Source: Neisseria zoodegmatis (lineage in GTDB: Bacteria; Pseudomonadota; Gammaproteobacteria; Burkholderiales; Neisseriaceae). Taken from it: DNA of 64,000 bases. The stretch lies in assembly GCF_900187305.1 (NCBI RefSeq), contig NZ_LT906434.1:930001-994000 (forward strand). Reading direction: 5' to 3'. How positions within the stretch are numbered: the first letter of the stretch is position 1; each line of letters begins with the position of its first letter. The position numbers and the translations under genes were made by a program. Below the pieces are notes generated by a model that was not told where the DNA came from, did no database searches, and saw nothing but the letters and a program-made list of their open reading frames with translations. This document shows, one piece after another, positions 43,752 to 52,178 of the stretch.

Positions 43752-43910
43752 TTAATCGGAAACTTTCGGCAAGTGCCTGCCTATCGGGAACAGACGTTTC
43801 TTTTTGATTTGGGCAACGTTGGAATAGATGGCCCATGCGGCCAAGCCTGCGTAGCCCAAAGTGGAAAGGATGCCGATCACGGCAAAAATGGGCATAAGAC
43901 GTTCAATCAT
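43752..43910 (-). CDS. 52-residue single-span membrane protein
   Basis: GGAG five bases before the ATG at 43910 supports this short gene. The product MIERLMPIFAVIGILSTLGY continues AGLAAWAIYSNVAQIKKKR and ends LFPIGRHLPKVSD: one transmembrane helix followed by a basic cytoplasmic segment. It is unlike known CcoS/CcoQ sequences that I can recall. It is transcribed toward the BCCT pair and away from ccoI. No function is assigned. Confidence 0.7.
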   Translation of the reverse strand: MIERLMPIFAVIGILSTLGYAGLAAWAIYSNVAQIKKKRLFPIGRHLPKVSD

Positions 43911-44190
43911 AACTTCTCCGGTAAATAAATGTTTATTTATGTGATTATTTGTATCTTTATTTTTATTTTAAATGAATGGAAACAACGCTAGTCGTTGCGT
44001 AATATTTTGATATTAAAAAACGTTAATGTCAATTCAAATTGATGCTTTTGTTTGTTGAGTTCCCTTATTGTTGTAAAAATATGTAATTAAAAGGTTAAGA
44101 TTGTAGTTTGTTTGAATAGGGGTTGAGTATCCGTATGGCTTTCAGACGGCCGATTGCCCCGCAGATAGGCTGCGCGTACAATCCCTTCCC

Positions 44191-46656
44191 ATGAAAAAAA
44201 CATGCTTCCATTGCGGGCTGGATGTGCCCGACAACGTTTCTTTGCCCGTGGTTTACGAGGGCGAATCTCACGATACCTGCTGTGCCGGCTGCCAAGCGGT
44301 GGCTCAAAGTATTATTGATGCGGGGCTGGGCAATTATTACAAACAGCGTACTGCCGATGCGGAGCGGGCTGCATTGCCGCCGCAGGAAATTCTCGACCGC
44401 TTGAAACTCTACGACATGCCGGAAGTGCAGGCGGGCTTTGTGGAAACGGCTGCCGACGGCGCGCGCGAGGCGGTATTGATGCTCGGCGGGATTACCTGCG
44501 CGGCCTGCGTGTGGCTGATTGAGCAGCAATTGCTGCGTACCGAAGGCGTTTTGCGTGCCGATTTGAATTACAGCACCCGCCGCGTCCGCATTGTGTGGGA
44601 CAACGATAAAGTATCGCTTTCGGATATTTTGTTGCTGATTCAGAAAACCGGCTATACCGCCGTGCCTTACGACGCCCATAAAATGGAAGAGCAGATGCAG
44701 GCGGAACGCAAACAGGCGCTGATACGGTTGGCGGTGGCCGGGCTGTCTATGATGCAGACGATGATGTTTGCCGTGCCGACTTATCTTTATGGAAACGAAA
44801 TCGAACCGCTTTACTTGGGCGTGCTGCACTGGGGCGCATTTTTGATGGTGTTGCCGGCCATGTTTTATTCTGCCGTACCGTTTTACAAAGGTTTCTGGCG
44901 CGATCTGAAAAACCGCCGTATGGGTATGGATACGCCGGTGGCCATTGCCATTTCGCTCACGTTTTTGGCGGGCGTGTACGGCTTGATCAGCAACGCAGGG
45001 CAGGGCATGTATTTTGAATCGGTGGCGATGTTTGTGTTTTTCCTGCTGGGCGGGCGCTATATGGAGCAGATTGCGCGGCGCAAAGCAGGCGATGCGGCGG
45101 AGCGCTTGGTGAAACTTGTTCCCGCTTTCTGCCACACATTGCCAAATTATCCTGAAAACGATACTGCCGAAGAAGCGGCGGTGGTGCAGCTTAAAACCGG
45201 CGATGTGGTGGCGGTGTATCCGGGCGAAGTGATTCCGGTGGACGGTACGGTGCTGGCGGGAGAAAGTGAAGTCAACGAAGCCATGCTCACCGGCGAGAGC
45301 CTGCCCGTTTTGAAACAGCAAAACGCCAAAGTGACTGCAGGCACGTTGAATACCCTCAGCCCGCTGGTTGTCCGCACCGACCAAGTGGGCGGCGATACCC
45401 GTTTGTCGCACATCGTCAAACTGCTCGACCGTGCGTTGGCGCAAAAACCGCGTTTGGCGGAAATGGCCGATAAATATGCTTCTGCTTTCGTGTCCGGCCT
45501 GCTGATTGCCGCCGTGCCCGTGTTTATCGGCTGGACGATTTACGCAGGGCCGTTTCAGGCGTTGTGGATTACCGTTTCGCTGCTGGTGATTACCTGCCCG
45601 TGCGCCCTTTCTCTCGCTACGCCTACTGCGCTGGCGGCCTCTACGGGCATGCTGGCTTCAGACGGCATCTTGGTTAGCGGCAGCAGAAGTTTGGAAACCC
45701 TGTCGCAAATCGATGATGTGGTATTCGACAAAACCGGCACGCTCACCAAAGGCACACTTGCCGTGACCCGCGCCATCGCTTTAGGCCGTCTGAAAACAGA
45801 AGAAGCCGCCGCCATTGCCAAAGCGCTGGAAAGCCAGTCGGAACATCCGATTGCCAAAGCCATCATCCGCTACGCCGATCAAGTCGGCGGCAACCTTACC
45901 GCATTGCAGGCCGGGCAGCGTGTCAACCATGTTGGAAAAGGCGTGAGCGCCAGCCTTACCGTTAACGGCGAAACCCAAATCTGGGCATTGGGAACAGCCG
46001 ATTTTGTAGCGGGCATTGCCGGTGTACCGCTTCCGACCGAACACATCGAACACAGCGGCAGCATCGTTTATCTCGGCAACGAGCAAAGTTTTCAGACGGC
46101 CTTTTTGTTGGAAGACGAAATCAAAGAAAGTGTGGCCGATATGATTGCCGCCCTGAAAAAACAAGGCATGCGTCTGCATCTGCTCAGCGGCGACCGGGAA
46201 GCCGCCGTAGCCGGTCTTGCTGCTTCGTTGGGTTTGGATACTTACCGCGCAGAAGCTTTGCCGGAGGACAAACTCGCATACGTCGAAACCTTGCAGCGGC
46301 AGCAGCGTAAAGTGCTGATGGTTGGCGACGGCATCAACGATGCACCCGTGTTGGCGCAGGCCGATGTGTCGGTTGCCGTAGCCGGCGGTGCGGATGTGGC
46401 GCGCGAAGGCGCCGACGTTATCCTGCTCAACGACGATATGCGCGTATTGCCAAACACCATCAACCAAGCCCGCCGTACCCGCCTGATTATCCGGCAAAAT
46501 CTGATTTGGGCGAGCGTGTATAACCTGATTGTGATTCCCTTGGCCGTGTTCGGGTACGTTACCCCGTGGATTGCCGCCTTGGGCATGAGCTTAAGCTCGC
46601 TGTTGGTAGTGGCGAACGCCTTGCGTTTGTTGAAGAAAAAGCCGTCTGTAAATTGA
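44191..46656 (+). CDS. ccoI: Copper-transporting P1B-type ATPase, CcoI/FixI type
   Basis: The 821-residue protein has an N-terminal cysteine domain (CFHCGLDV and CCAGC, the FixI-type extension), a heavy-metal domain with GGITCAACVWLIE, eight membrane segments with the metal motif TCPCALSLATP, the phosphorylation site DKTGTLTKG and GDGINDAPVL. These features define FixI/CcoI ATPases, which export Cu+ for assembly of the CuB site of cbb3 oxidase. It works with CcoG and CcoH encoded at 22.7-24.7 kb. A terminator overlaps its last codons. Confidence 0.93.
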   Translation: MKKTCFHCGLDVPDNVSLPVVYEGESHDTCCAGCQAVAQSIIDAGLGNYYKQRTADAERAALPPQEILDRLKLYDMPEVQAGFVETAADGAREAVLMLGGITCAACVWLIEQQLLRTEGVLRADLNYSTRRVRIVWDNDKVSLSDILLLIQKTGYTAVPYDAHKMEEQMQAERKQALIRLAVAGLSMMQTMMFAVPTYLYGNEIEPLYLGVLHWGAFLMVLPAMFYSAVPFYKGFWRDLKNRRMGMDTPVAIAISLTFLAGVYGLISNAGQGMYFESVAMFVFFLLGGRYMEQIARRKAGDAAERLVKLVPAFCHTLPNYPENDTAEEAAVVQLKTGDVVAVYPGEVIPVDGTVLAGESEVNEAMLTGESLPVLKQQNAKVTAGTLNTLSPLVVRTDQVGGDTRLSHIVKLLDRALAQKPRLAEMADKYASAFVSGLLIAAVPVFIGWTIYAGPFQALWITVSLLVITCPCALSLATPTALAASTGMLASDGILVSGSRSLETLSQIDDVVFDKTGTLTKGTLAVTRAIALGRLKTEEAAAIAKALESQSEHPIAKAIIRYADQVGGNLTALQAGQRVNHVGKGVSASLTVNGETQIWALGTADFVAGIAGVPLPTEHIEHSGSIVYLGNEQSFQTAFLLEDEIKESVADMIAALKKQGMRLHLLSGDREAAVAGLAASLGLDTYRAEALPEDKLAYVETLQRQQRKVLMVGDGINDAPVLAQADVSVAVAGGADVAREGADVILLNDDMRVLPNTINQARRTRLIIRQNLIWASVYNLIVIPLAVFGYVTPWIAALGMSLSSLLVVANALRLLKKKPSVN

Positions 46657-46669
46657 TTTCAGACGGCCT
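46641..46669. terminator. DUS hairpin overlapping the ccoI stop codon
   Basis: GCCGTCTG within the last ccoI codons pairs with CAGACGGC of the DUS at 46658-46669, which is followed by TTTG. The hairpin thus includes the stop codon. Confidence 0.65.
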
Positions 46670-46691
46670 TTGTATTTCTACTAGATTTTAT

Positions 46692-46976
46692 TTACATGCC
46701 TTGTTGCATTGTGGGGACAGTGAGTCCTACTACGAAAATCAGAATCAGCGCAAGTACGATTCCAAGCAACATCATCACAATTTGTGCTTTGCAGAAATTC
46801 GCTTTGTTCGGATTGGTGCTGCTGCCGAATGCCCACACCAACAACATAATAATGTTGACAAAAGGAATGGCGAGCACAAGCAGCGTCAGAATCCATTCTT
46901 TCAAGCTGACAACAGGTGCGGCGGTATTCTGATTTGCAGGGTAAACGTTGTTTTGGTGTTGTTGAATATCAGACAT
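46692..46976 (-). CDS. Small two-helix membrane protein
   Basis: AAAGGA before the ATG at 46976 gives a 94-residue protein with a polar Gln/Asn-rich N-terminus (MSDIQQHQNNVYPANQN), then two transmembrane helices (LKEWILTLLVLAIPFVNIIMLLVWAF and IVMMLLGIVLALILIFVVG) separated by a short polar loop STNPNKANFCKAQ. The pattern is common in small uncharacterised membrane proteins of Gram-negative bacteria. It stands alone. Function unknown. Confidence 0.8.
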   Translation of the reverse strand: MSDIQQHQNNVYPANQNTAAPVVSLKEWILTLLVLAIPFVNIIMLLVWAFGSSTNPNKANFCKAQIVMMLLGIVLALILIFVVGLTVPTMQQGM

Positions 46977-47059
46977 TTCATTTCCTTTAAACATTTTATG
47001 AAAATCAAATAATTTGCGGATTGTAATGTAAGGTATTTCTATTGCGTGAATGAAATGTT

Positions 47060-47088
47060 AGGCGGTCTGAAAAGGTTTCAGACGGCCT
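47060..47088. terminator. Degenerate DUS hairpin downstream of queE
   Basis: AGGCGGTCTGAA (one mismatch, 47060-47071) faces an intact DUS (47077-47088), just past the queE stop on the minus strand. Confidence 0.65.
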
Positions 47089-47104
47089 TTTGTTTAAATA
47101 GCGG

Positions 47105-47737
47105 CTATTCAATCCCCGCCCATTTATGCGTTTGCACGCTCAGTTGCCAATGCGCGAGGGCATCGGGGCGGCTGTTGAGCAGCCCGATTTGGCGGATGGT
47201 GTCGTAGATATTCATTTCGCCGTTTTGCTCGCAGGGCGAGAGGTAGTAGTGTTTGGCGCGGATTTTTTGTTCCATGCGTTCGCAAAAGGCCAGCACGTCG
47301 CCGTCGGCCACGATGCGTACTTCGTCGGCGGTTGCTATGCACTGCTTTTCGTATTTTTCGGCGTAGCAGGCTTTGGGGCTGGTGGCGACAAAGTCGATTT
47401 GCGGCGGTGCGGGGTTGAGGCCGTTGGTTTCGATGCAGAGTGTGTAACCTTCGGCTTTGAGGGCGTCGAGCAGGATATCGAGGTGCGGCTGGATGGTGGG
47501 TTCGCCGCCGGTGATGATGATATTGCGGGCTGTATGGTTTTTCAGACGGCCTAAAATATCCTGCAAACTCATCATGTTGAATGTGAGGTAGTCGGTGTCG
47601 CACCACGAGCAGGCGAGGTTGCATTTGCCGAGGCGGATGAACACCGCGGGCATGCCGGTGTTATAGCCTTCCCCTTGCAGGCTTTCAAAGATTTCGACGA
47701 TACGGTATTGCGGGTTTTCGGGGCGGATTTCGGTCAT
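47105..47737 (-). CDS. queE: 7-carboxy-7-deazaguanine synthase
   Basis: The 210-residue radical SAM enzyme has the cluster motif C-x3-C-x2-C (KCNLACSWCDTDY), the FESLQGEGYNTGMPAVFIRLG N-terminal segment and the GGEPT motif. It converts 6-carboxy-tetrahydropterin to 7-carboxy-7-deazaguanine in preQ0 synthesis. It begins four bases after queD ends, so the two genes form one unit. Confidence 0.96.
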   Translation of the reverse strand: MTEIRPENPQYRIVEIFESLQGEGYNTGMPAVFIRLGKCNLACSWCDTDYLTFNMMSLQDILGRLKNHTARNIIITGGEPTIQPHLDILLDALKAEGYTLCIETNGLNPAPPQIDFVATSPKACYAEKYEKQCIATADEVRIVADGDVLAFCERMEQKIRAKHYYLSPCEQNGEMNIYDTIRQIGLLNSRPDALAHWQLSVQTHKWAGIE

Positions 47738-47741
47738 GGCG

Positions 47742-48164
47742 TTATTCCCCTTCGTATTCCGCGCAAGACGTAGGCGTTTCCCACAAGCGGATCAGGCTCA
47801 CGGGCAGGCCGGCGTTTTTCAGACGGCCGAACATTTCCACTGTCATGTTTTCGGCGGTGGTGCGGAAACCGAGCCGCAGGGTTTTCATGTTCCAGCTTTC
47901 GAGCAGGGCGGCGATTTGGCTTTCGCGCGGGTTGTTGCCGTTGTAGATAAAGGCGTGGTCGAACGGCTCGATGATGGTGTGTTTGACGATGGTTTTAAGG
48001 TCGGAAAAATCCATCACCATCCCGTCTTTCGCGCCGCCTTGAATGAGGCCGTCTGAAACTACGACTTCGAGCTTATAGGTGTGGCCGTGCAGGTTTTGGC
48101 ATTTGCCGTCGTGTCCGTCGAGCATGTGCGACGAATCGAATGTGAAGATTTTGGTGATTTTCAT
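47742..48164 (-). CDS. queD: 6-carboxy-5,6,7,8-tetrahydropterin synthase
   Basis: The 140-residue protein of the PTPS family has the zinc-binding histidines in SSHML and NLHGHTYKLEV, the active-site Cys in KCQNLHGH, and DHAFIYN. QueD makes carboxy-tetrahydropterin from dihydroneopterin triphosphate. It is coupled to queE and lies 76 bases downstream of queC, with a DUS hairpin between. Confidence 0.96.
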   Translation of the reverse strand: MKITKIFTFDSSHMLDGHDGKCQNLHGHTYKLEVVVSDGLIQGGAKDGMVMDFSDLKTIVKHTIIEPFDHAFIYNGNNPRESQIAALLESWNMKTLRLGFRTTAENMTVEMFGRLKNAGLPVSLIRLWETPTSCAEYEGE

Positions 48165-48185
48165 GGTAGGTCAGGTTCGAGGTTC

Positions 48186-48215
48186 AGGCCGTCTGAAACC
48201 CGTTTCAGACGGCCT
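48186..48215. terminator. DUS hairpin between queC and queD
   Basis: Copies 48186-48197 and 48204-48215 form a tight stem in the queC-queD gap; on the plus strand it ends in a T-run. It may attenuate queDE relative to queC. Confidence 0.7.
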
Positions 48216-48240
48216 TTTTTGTTTTAGGAAGATAAAATGG

Positions 48241-48891
48241 TCAGCGTGAAGCGAGATATTCCGCCAGCCCGCGTTCGCGCAGCACGCAGCTCGGGCATTC
48301 GCCGCAGCCGCCTTCCACGCCGTGGTAGCAGGTGTGGGTGTGTTCGCGGATGTAGTCGAAGCAGCCCAAGCGGTCGGCCAACGCCCATGTTTGCGCTTTG
48401 GTGAGATACATCAGCGGCGTGTGGATTTGAAAGGCGTAGTCCATCGCCAGATTGAGCGTTACGTTCATCGATTTCACGAATACGTCGCGGCAGTCGGGAT
48501 AGCCCGAAAAGTCGGTTTCGCATACACCCACGATAATGTGCTTGATGTTTTGGCTTTTGGCGTAAATGGCGGCGTAGATCAGAAACAGCGCATTGCGGCC
48601 GTCGACAAAAGTATTCGGCACGCCGTTTGAGGCCGTCTGAATTTCGGCGGTGTCGTCCATTAAAGCGTTGTGGGTGATTTGCTGCATCAGGCTTAAATCA
48701 AGCACGGTTTGCGCGATGCCTAAATCTTCGGCAATCCAACGGGCGCGTTCCAGCTCGATGGCGTGGCGTTGTCCGTATTGAAACGTGATGGCCTGCACAT
48801 TTTCGCGGCCGTAGGTTTGAACCGCCTGAATCAGGCAGGTAGTGGAATCTTGGCCGCCTGAAAAGACGACCAGAGCTTTTTCGTTGTGCAT
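48241..48891 (-). CDS. queC: 7-cyano-7-deazaguanine (preQ0) synthase
   Basis: The ATG at 48891 is preceded by AGGA six bases upstream. The 216-residue protein has the PP-loop [10 protein letters not shown] at about residues 10-19 and C-terminal zinc cysteines ([15 protein letters not shown]). QueC uses ATP and ammonia to turn the carboxylate into the nitrile preQ0. The ribosome binding site overlaps a preQ1 riboswitch. The set queC-queD-queE lacks queF and folE here. Confidence 0.96.
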   Translation of the reverse strand: MHNEKALVVFSGGQDSTTCLIQAVQTYGRENVQAITFQYGQRHAIELERARWIAEDLGIAQTVLDLSLMQQITHNALMDDTAEIQTASNGVPNTFVDGRNALFLIYAAIYAKSQNIKHIIVGVCETDFSGYPDCRDVFVKSMNVTLNLAMDYAFQIHTPLMYLTKAQTWALADRLGCFDYIREHTHTCYHGVEGGCGECPSCVLRERGLAEYLASR

Positions 48892-48894
48892 TTT

Positions 48895-48934
48895 GGTTCC
48901 TAGTTTTGGTATCGCGGGAGGATTTCGAACCGCG
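48895..48934 (-). ncRNA. preQ1-I type riboswitch upstream of queC
   Basis: On the minus strand CGCGG pairs with CCGCG around a 12-base loop containing TTCGAAATCC, followed by an A-rich tail ATACCAAAACTAGGA. This stem, loop sequence and tail are those of class I preQ1 aptamers, where the tail folds back onto the loop. The AGGA at the tail end is the queC Shine-Dalgarno, so preQ1 binding would hide it and reduce translation. Confidence 0.8.
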
Positions 48935-48951
48935 TTGAAAAGAAGCGGCAA

Positions 48952-48957
48952 ATTATA
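48952..48957 (-). promoter_or_regulatory. -10 element of the queC promoter
   Basis: A perfect TATAAT on the minus strand lies 18 bases before the preQ1 aptamer; the -35 region overlaps a DUS and is weak. Confidence 0.5.
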
Positions 48958-49338
48958 CACGAAAAGGGTTGAGGCCGTCTGAACACAGGCTTGCCGGATT
49001 ATTTCTCCGGTGTGTAAAGCCTGCAGTAACGGGCTTAACCATAGGTTCAGACGGCCTCAATAAGAGGGAAGTAAAACCGCCTATATGCTTTTTGGTTTTC
49101 GGTGTAAAAATATTTTTGAATTAAATTTTCTTTAAAAACATAAATATAAAATTTTTTTTGTGTATTTTTCCAATAGGTTGTAAGTTTTCATTTATTGCTC
49201 CGTCATTTTATCTGCAAGGCGGGCGGATATGTCCGGCAAGTGTTGAAGGCTGAGCAACGCCTTACCGTTTACTGCCGTGCCCTTATATCCGGCTGCCATT
49301 ACCGGTTGTCTACTCAAACAAAACTAAAGGAATATAAA
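48958..49338. other. Intergenic region between divergent queC and the adhesin gene
   Basis: Single DUS copies lie near 48972 and 49046, then a very AT-rich stretch (49080-49200) with an 8-T run at 49152-49159. A possible promoter is TTGAAT (49116-49121) and CATAAA (49139-49144) with 17-base spacing. No tetranucleotide repeat of the nadA type is seen. The frame before the adhesin ATG is open but lacks coding features. Confidence 0.5.
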
Positions 49339-50997
49339 ATGAAAAAACAATCATTCAATACTTTACTTTCATTGACTGCGGCAGCAGTGTTGACTGTTTT
49401 TGCAGGGCAGGCACATGCTAATGACAATACAAAATTAGCGGAAAAAGTGGAGCAAAATAGAAAATTAATCAATGATAATGACCAACGGATTTCAGAGGTG
49501 CATGCAGCATTTGGCTTGCACAAAAATCTTATTGATGACCATGATAAACTTATCATAAAAGGCCAACAAGATCGTCAACAGCTGACTCAAAAAAATACTC
49601 AACAGGATGAGCAAATCAAAAAGATTGAAGATAATTATGCCAATTTAGCTTCAAAAGTAGGATTAAACCTCGGCTATATTCAAACCCTTGAGAAACAACA
49701 TAAAGAACAGGAAACAAACATCAATGGCATTAAGGCAGATTTACAAAAAGTAAAAACGAATGATGCAAAGGTCAACCAACTCGCAGCAGAGACTAAAAAA
49801 GCACGCGAAGAGTTTGCAATACTGAAAAATGAGGCGCAACAAGTTAAAGAAGCTACTATTAAACTTAGAGATACAACAGTTCCCGCAAACACAACAGCTA
49901 TTGCAGCCAATAAGTCGGATATTGCAACTATCAAAGCCGATTTGGGCAAAGCTAAAGAGACCATTAAAGCGAATGAAGAAGCGTTAAAAGAGCAAGTTAA
50001 AGGTCTTGTTGAAAACGAAGTTAAAGTGAATGTGCTTACCGGCGAAGTAGACAAACAAGGCAAAACAATTAAGCAACATGGAGAACAGCTGACAGCTTTG
50101 AATAAGTTGACTCAGGATAATCAAGTGGGAGTCCAACAACTGCGAGCAGGTGCGGAGGCTCAGGCTAAACAAATCCAAGAGAATAAAGATGCTATTGCAC
50201 GTATTTCTCTCGGTAACGGCGTAGATCCTCAAAAAGTGGAACAAATCGACAAGAATGCTGCAAACATCAAGAGCAATGCCGAAGAAATCAAACGCAATAC
50301 AAACAGAATCACCGAAGTGAACAATGCGGTGGATACGAACAGAGCTCGAATCGCCGCCAACGAAGCAGGTATTGCTACCAACAAAAAAGACATTGCCGCA
50401 AATAAAGCCGATATCGCCACCAACAAAGCAGGCATCGCCGCCAACAAAGCCGATATCGCTACCAACAAAGCAGGCATTGCCGCCAACAAAGCCGACATTG
50501 CCACCAACAAAGCAGGCATTGCTGCAAACAAAGCCGATATTGCTACCAACAAAGCAGGCATTGCAGCAAACAAAACCGATATCGCTGCCAACAAAGCCGG
50601 TATCGCAGAGAACAAATCAAGAATTTCTGCCAACGTAGAAGCGATTAACCGCTTGAACCAAAGCAGAGCATTGGATCAAAAGCGTTTGGACGGCGTTCAA
50701 GCTCAAGCAGCACAAAACAGCAAGAAAATCCAACAGTTAGACAGAAAAGTCAAAGATTTGGATAAAGAAGTGCGCCGTGGCTTTGCTACACAAGCAGCAT
50801 TAGGAGGTTTGTTCCAACCCTACAACGTAGGCAAACTGAACGTATCTGCGGCAGTAGGCGGCTACCGTTCTGAAACTGCTGTTGCCGTAGGCACGGGCTA
50901 CCGTTTCAACGAACACTTTGCTACCAAAGCGGGCGTATCGTTCAACCCGAAAGGTGGTCACACTGCTTATAACGTGGGCGTGAACTTCGAGTGGTAA
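49339..50997 (+). CDS. Trimeric autotransporter adhesin (YadA/NadA-like)
   Basis: AAAGGA before the ATG gives a 552-residue protein with a signal peptide ending VFAGQAHA. The body is almost wholly coiled coil with many KxxEQNRK-like and IxxN heptads. Residues 337-434 hold 14 uninterrupted heptads of the form DIATNKA/GIAANKA. The last 70 residues (LGGLFQPYNVGKLNVSAAVGG...) form the four-stranded YadA anchor, ending in FEW. There is no obvious YadA-type beta-roll head, so it resembles the simpler NadA/UspA class. It would be trimeric in the outer membrane. AT-rich 5' half suggests acquisition. Confidence 0.92.
   Translation: MKKQSFNTLLSLTAAAVLTVFAGQAHANDNTKLAEKVEQNRKLINDNDQRISEVHAAFGLHKNLIDDHDKLIIKGQQDRQQLTQKNTQQDEQIKKIEDNYANLASKVGLNLGYIQTLEKQHKEQETNINGIKADLQKVKTNDAKVNQLAAETKKAREEFAILKNEAQQVKEATIKLRDTTVPANTTAIAANKSDIATIKADLGKAKETIKANEEALKEQVKGLVENEVKVNVLTGEVDKQGKTIKQHGEQLTALNKLTQDNQVGVQQLRAGAEAQAKQIQENKDAIARISLGNGVDPQKVEQIDKNAANIKSNAEEIKRNTNRITEVNNAVDTNRARIAANEAGIATNKKDIAANKADIATNKAGIAANKADIATNKAGIAANKADIATNKAGIAANKADIATNKAGIAANKTDIAANKAGIAENKSRISANVEAINRLNQSRALDQKRLDGVQAQAAQNSKKIQQLDRKVKDLDKEVRRGFATQAALGGLFQPYNVGKLNVSAAVGGYRSETAVAVGTGYRFNEHFATKAGVSFNPKGGHTAYNVGVNFEW
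50347..50640 (+). repeat. 14 tandem heptad repeats (42-bp DNA unit) in the adhesin stalk
   Basis: Each 21-base heptad encodes xIAxNKx. Alternating DIATNKA and GIAANKA units make a 42-bp DNA repeat present in several near-identical copies between about 50396 and 50600. Such arrays can gain or lose copies and so change stalk length. Confidence 0.85.
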
Positions 50998-51025
50998 TCT
51001 CTTTGAAAACGGTATAAATGGCCAA

Positions 51026-51057
51026 AGAAGCCGCCAACGGCAACACGAGCGGCTTCT
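51026..51057. terminator. Hairpin 1 downstream of the adhesin
   Basis: AGAAGCCGC and GCGGCTTCT pair over 9 bp around a 14-base loop, 29 bases after the adhesin stop. Confidence 0.55.
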
Positions 51058-51073
51058 GCAAACACTACGGGGG

Positions 51074-51112
51074 AACAGCCGGAGCGGGTAAAACCGTTCC
51101 GGCTGTTTTTTA
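51074..51112 (+). terminator. Intrinsic terminator of the adhesin gene
   Basis: A 14-bp stem (AACAGCCGGAGCGG with CCGTTCCGGCTGTT, one G-T) around GTAAAA is followed by a run of T. It is a classical rho-independent terminator without DUS. Confidence 0.85.
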
Positions 51113-51134
51113 TTTGATTGGTTATATCGGTAAA

Positions 51135-51167
51135 AGGCCGTCTGAAAAAAGTTTTTTCAGACGGCCT
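51135..51167. terminator. DUS hairpin between adhesin and fabD
   Basis: Copies 51135-51146 and 51156-51167 with A/T-rich loop lie between converging genes; it would end fabD on the minus strand. Confidence 0.75.
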
Positions 51168-51238
51168 GAATTTAAACTGCATCGCCATTCGGCAATGCTG
51201 CCAAAGGTTTGGGTATGGCTATTTAGAGAAAAAGCGGT

Positions 51239-52168
51239 TTAACGCTGCAATTCGATAAAGGCTTCCAATTGGGCGGCATCGGTTAATGCACTGCATACCG
51301 CCTCTTTATTAATGCGTTTGGCCAGCCCTGCCAACACTTTGCCGGGGCCGCATTCGGCGGATTGGGTAATGCTTTCCGCTACCAATGTGTTAACGGTTTC
51401 CGTCCAGCGCACGGGGCTGTAAAGCTGGCGCACCAAAGCGTCTTTGATTTTGTCGGGATCGTCATAAGAGGCAACATCGGCATTGTGGATAACGCGTATT
51501 TGCGGTGGTTTGATGTCGATGTTTTTCAGGGCTTCAGCCAGTTTTTCGGCGGCGGGTTTCATTAGGCTGCAATGGGAAGGCACGGATACCGGCAAGGGCA
51601 GGGCGCGTTTGGCGCCTTTTTCTTTGGCCAAATTCATGGCGCGCTCGACTGCAGCGGCAGAGCCTGCAATCACGACTTGGCCGGGCGAGTTGAAGTTCAC
51701 GGCTTCCACCACATCGCCTTGAGCGGCTTCCGAACATACTTGGCGGACAACGTCGTCATCCAAACCCAAGATGGCGGCCATGGCACCTTCGCCTTGCGGT
51801 ACGGCGTTTTGCATCAATTCTGCCCGCAAGCGCACCAGTTTGACGGCATCGGCAAAGTCCAAAGCACCCGCAGCCACTAAGGCGGTGTATTCGCCGAGGC
51901 TGTGGCCGGCTACTGCGTCGGGCGTTTTGCCGCCGCTTTCCAAATAGGCGCGGTAGGTGGCGACGCCTGCGGCAAGCATCAGCGGCTGGGTGTTGACGGT
52001 TTCGTTAATCACGGCGGCGTCTTCGCCGTTCATCATTGCCCACAAGTCTTGGCCGAGTGCGGCGGAGGCTTCGTCAAAAGTGGCTTTTACTGCGGCCGTG
52101 CCTTCAAAGCCGTTCATCATGCCGAGGCTTTGCGAACCTTGGCCGGGGAAGAAAAATGCAAAAGACAT
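51239..52168 (-). CDS. fabD: Malonyl-CoA:ACP transacylase
   Basis: The 309-residue enzyme starts MSFAFFFPGQGSQSLGM, has the nucleophile Ser90 in AGHSLGEY and the catalytic His199 in SVPSHCSLM, and VVIAGSAAAVERA. It loads malonate onto acyl carrier protein to start fatty acid chain extension. It follows the CSD-DUF1294 gene by 10 bases and fabH is further upstream on the same strand, so fatty acid genes cluster here. Confidence 0.97.
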   Translation of the reverse strand: MSFAFFFPGQGSQSLGMMNGFEGTAAVKATFDEASAALGQDLWAMMNGEDAAVINETVNTQPLMLAAGVATYRAYLESGGKTPDAVAGHSLGEYTALVAAGALDFADAVKLVRLRAELMQNAVPQGEGAMAAILGLDDDVVRQVCSEAAQGDVVEAVNFNSPGQVVIAGSAAAVERAMNLAKEKGAKRALPLPVSVPSHCSLMKPAAEKLAEALKNIDIKPPQIRVIHNADVASYDDPDKIKDALVRQLYSPVRWTETVNTLVAESITQSAECGPGKVLAGLAKRINKEAVCSALTDAAQLEAFIELQR

Positions 52169-52178
52169 GGTATTCCTT

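Noticed and set aside
44010..44055. An FNR box upstream of ccoI
   Set aside because: TCAATTCAAATTGA is palindromic but the half-sites are in the reverse orientation to TTGAT-N4-ATCAA, so it does not match the consensus.
48908..48936. A tRNA 3' half suggested by GGTTCGAAATCC and ACCA
   Set aside because: The flanking stem encloses 12 bases rather than the 7 of a T loop and no other tRNA arms exist. Position before queC and the A-rich tail fit a preQ1 aptamer.
48958..49338. TAAA-type phase-variable repeats upstream of the adhesin as in nadA
   Set aside because: The leader is AT-rich with an 8-T run, but no tetranucleotide array is present, so phase variation is not supported.
50347..50640. 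Regular short repeats that might be a CRISPR array
   Set aside because: The repeats are 21/42 bp, contiguous without spacers, and encode heptads of the adhesin.
51018..51242. A 74-codon plus-strand frame after the adhesin
   Set aside because: It runs through three terminator hairpins, including a DUS pair, and has no domain.
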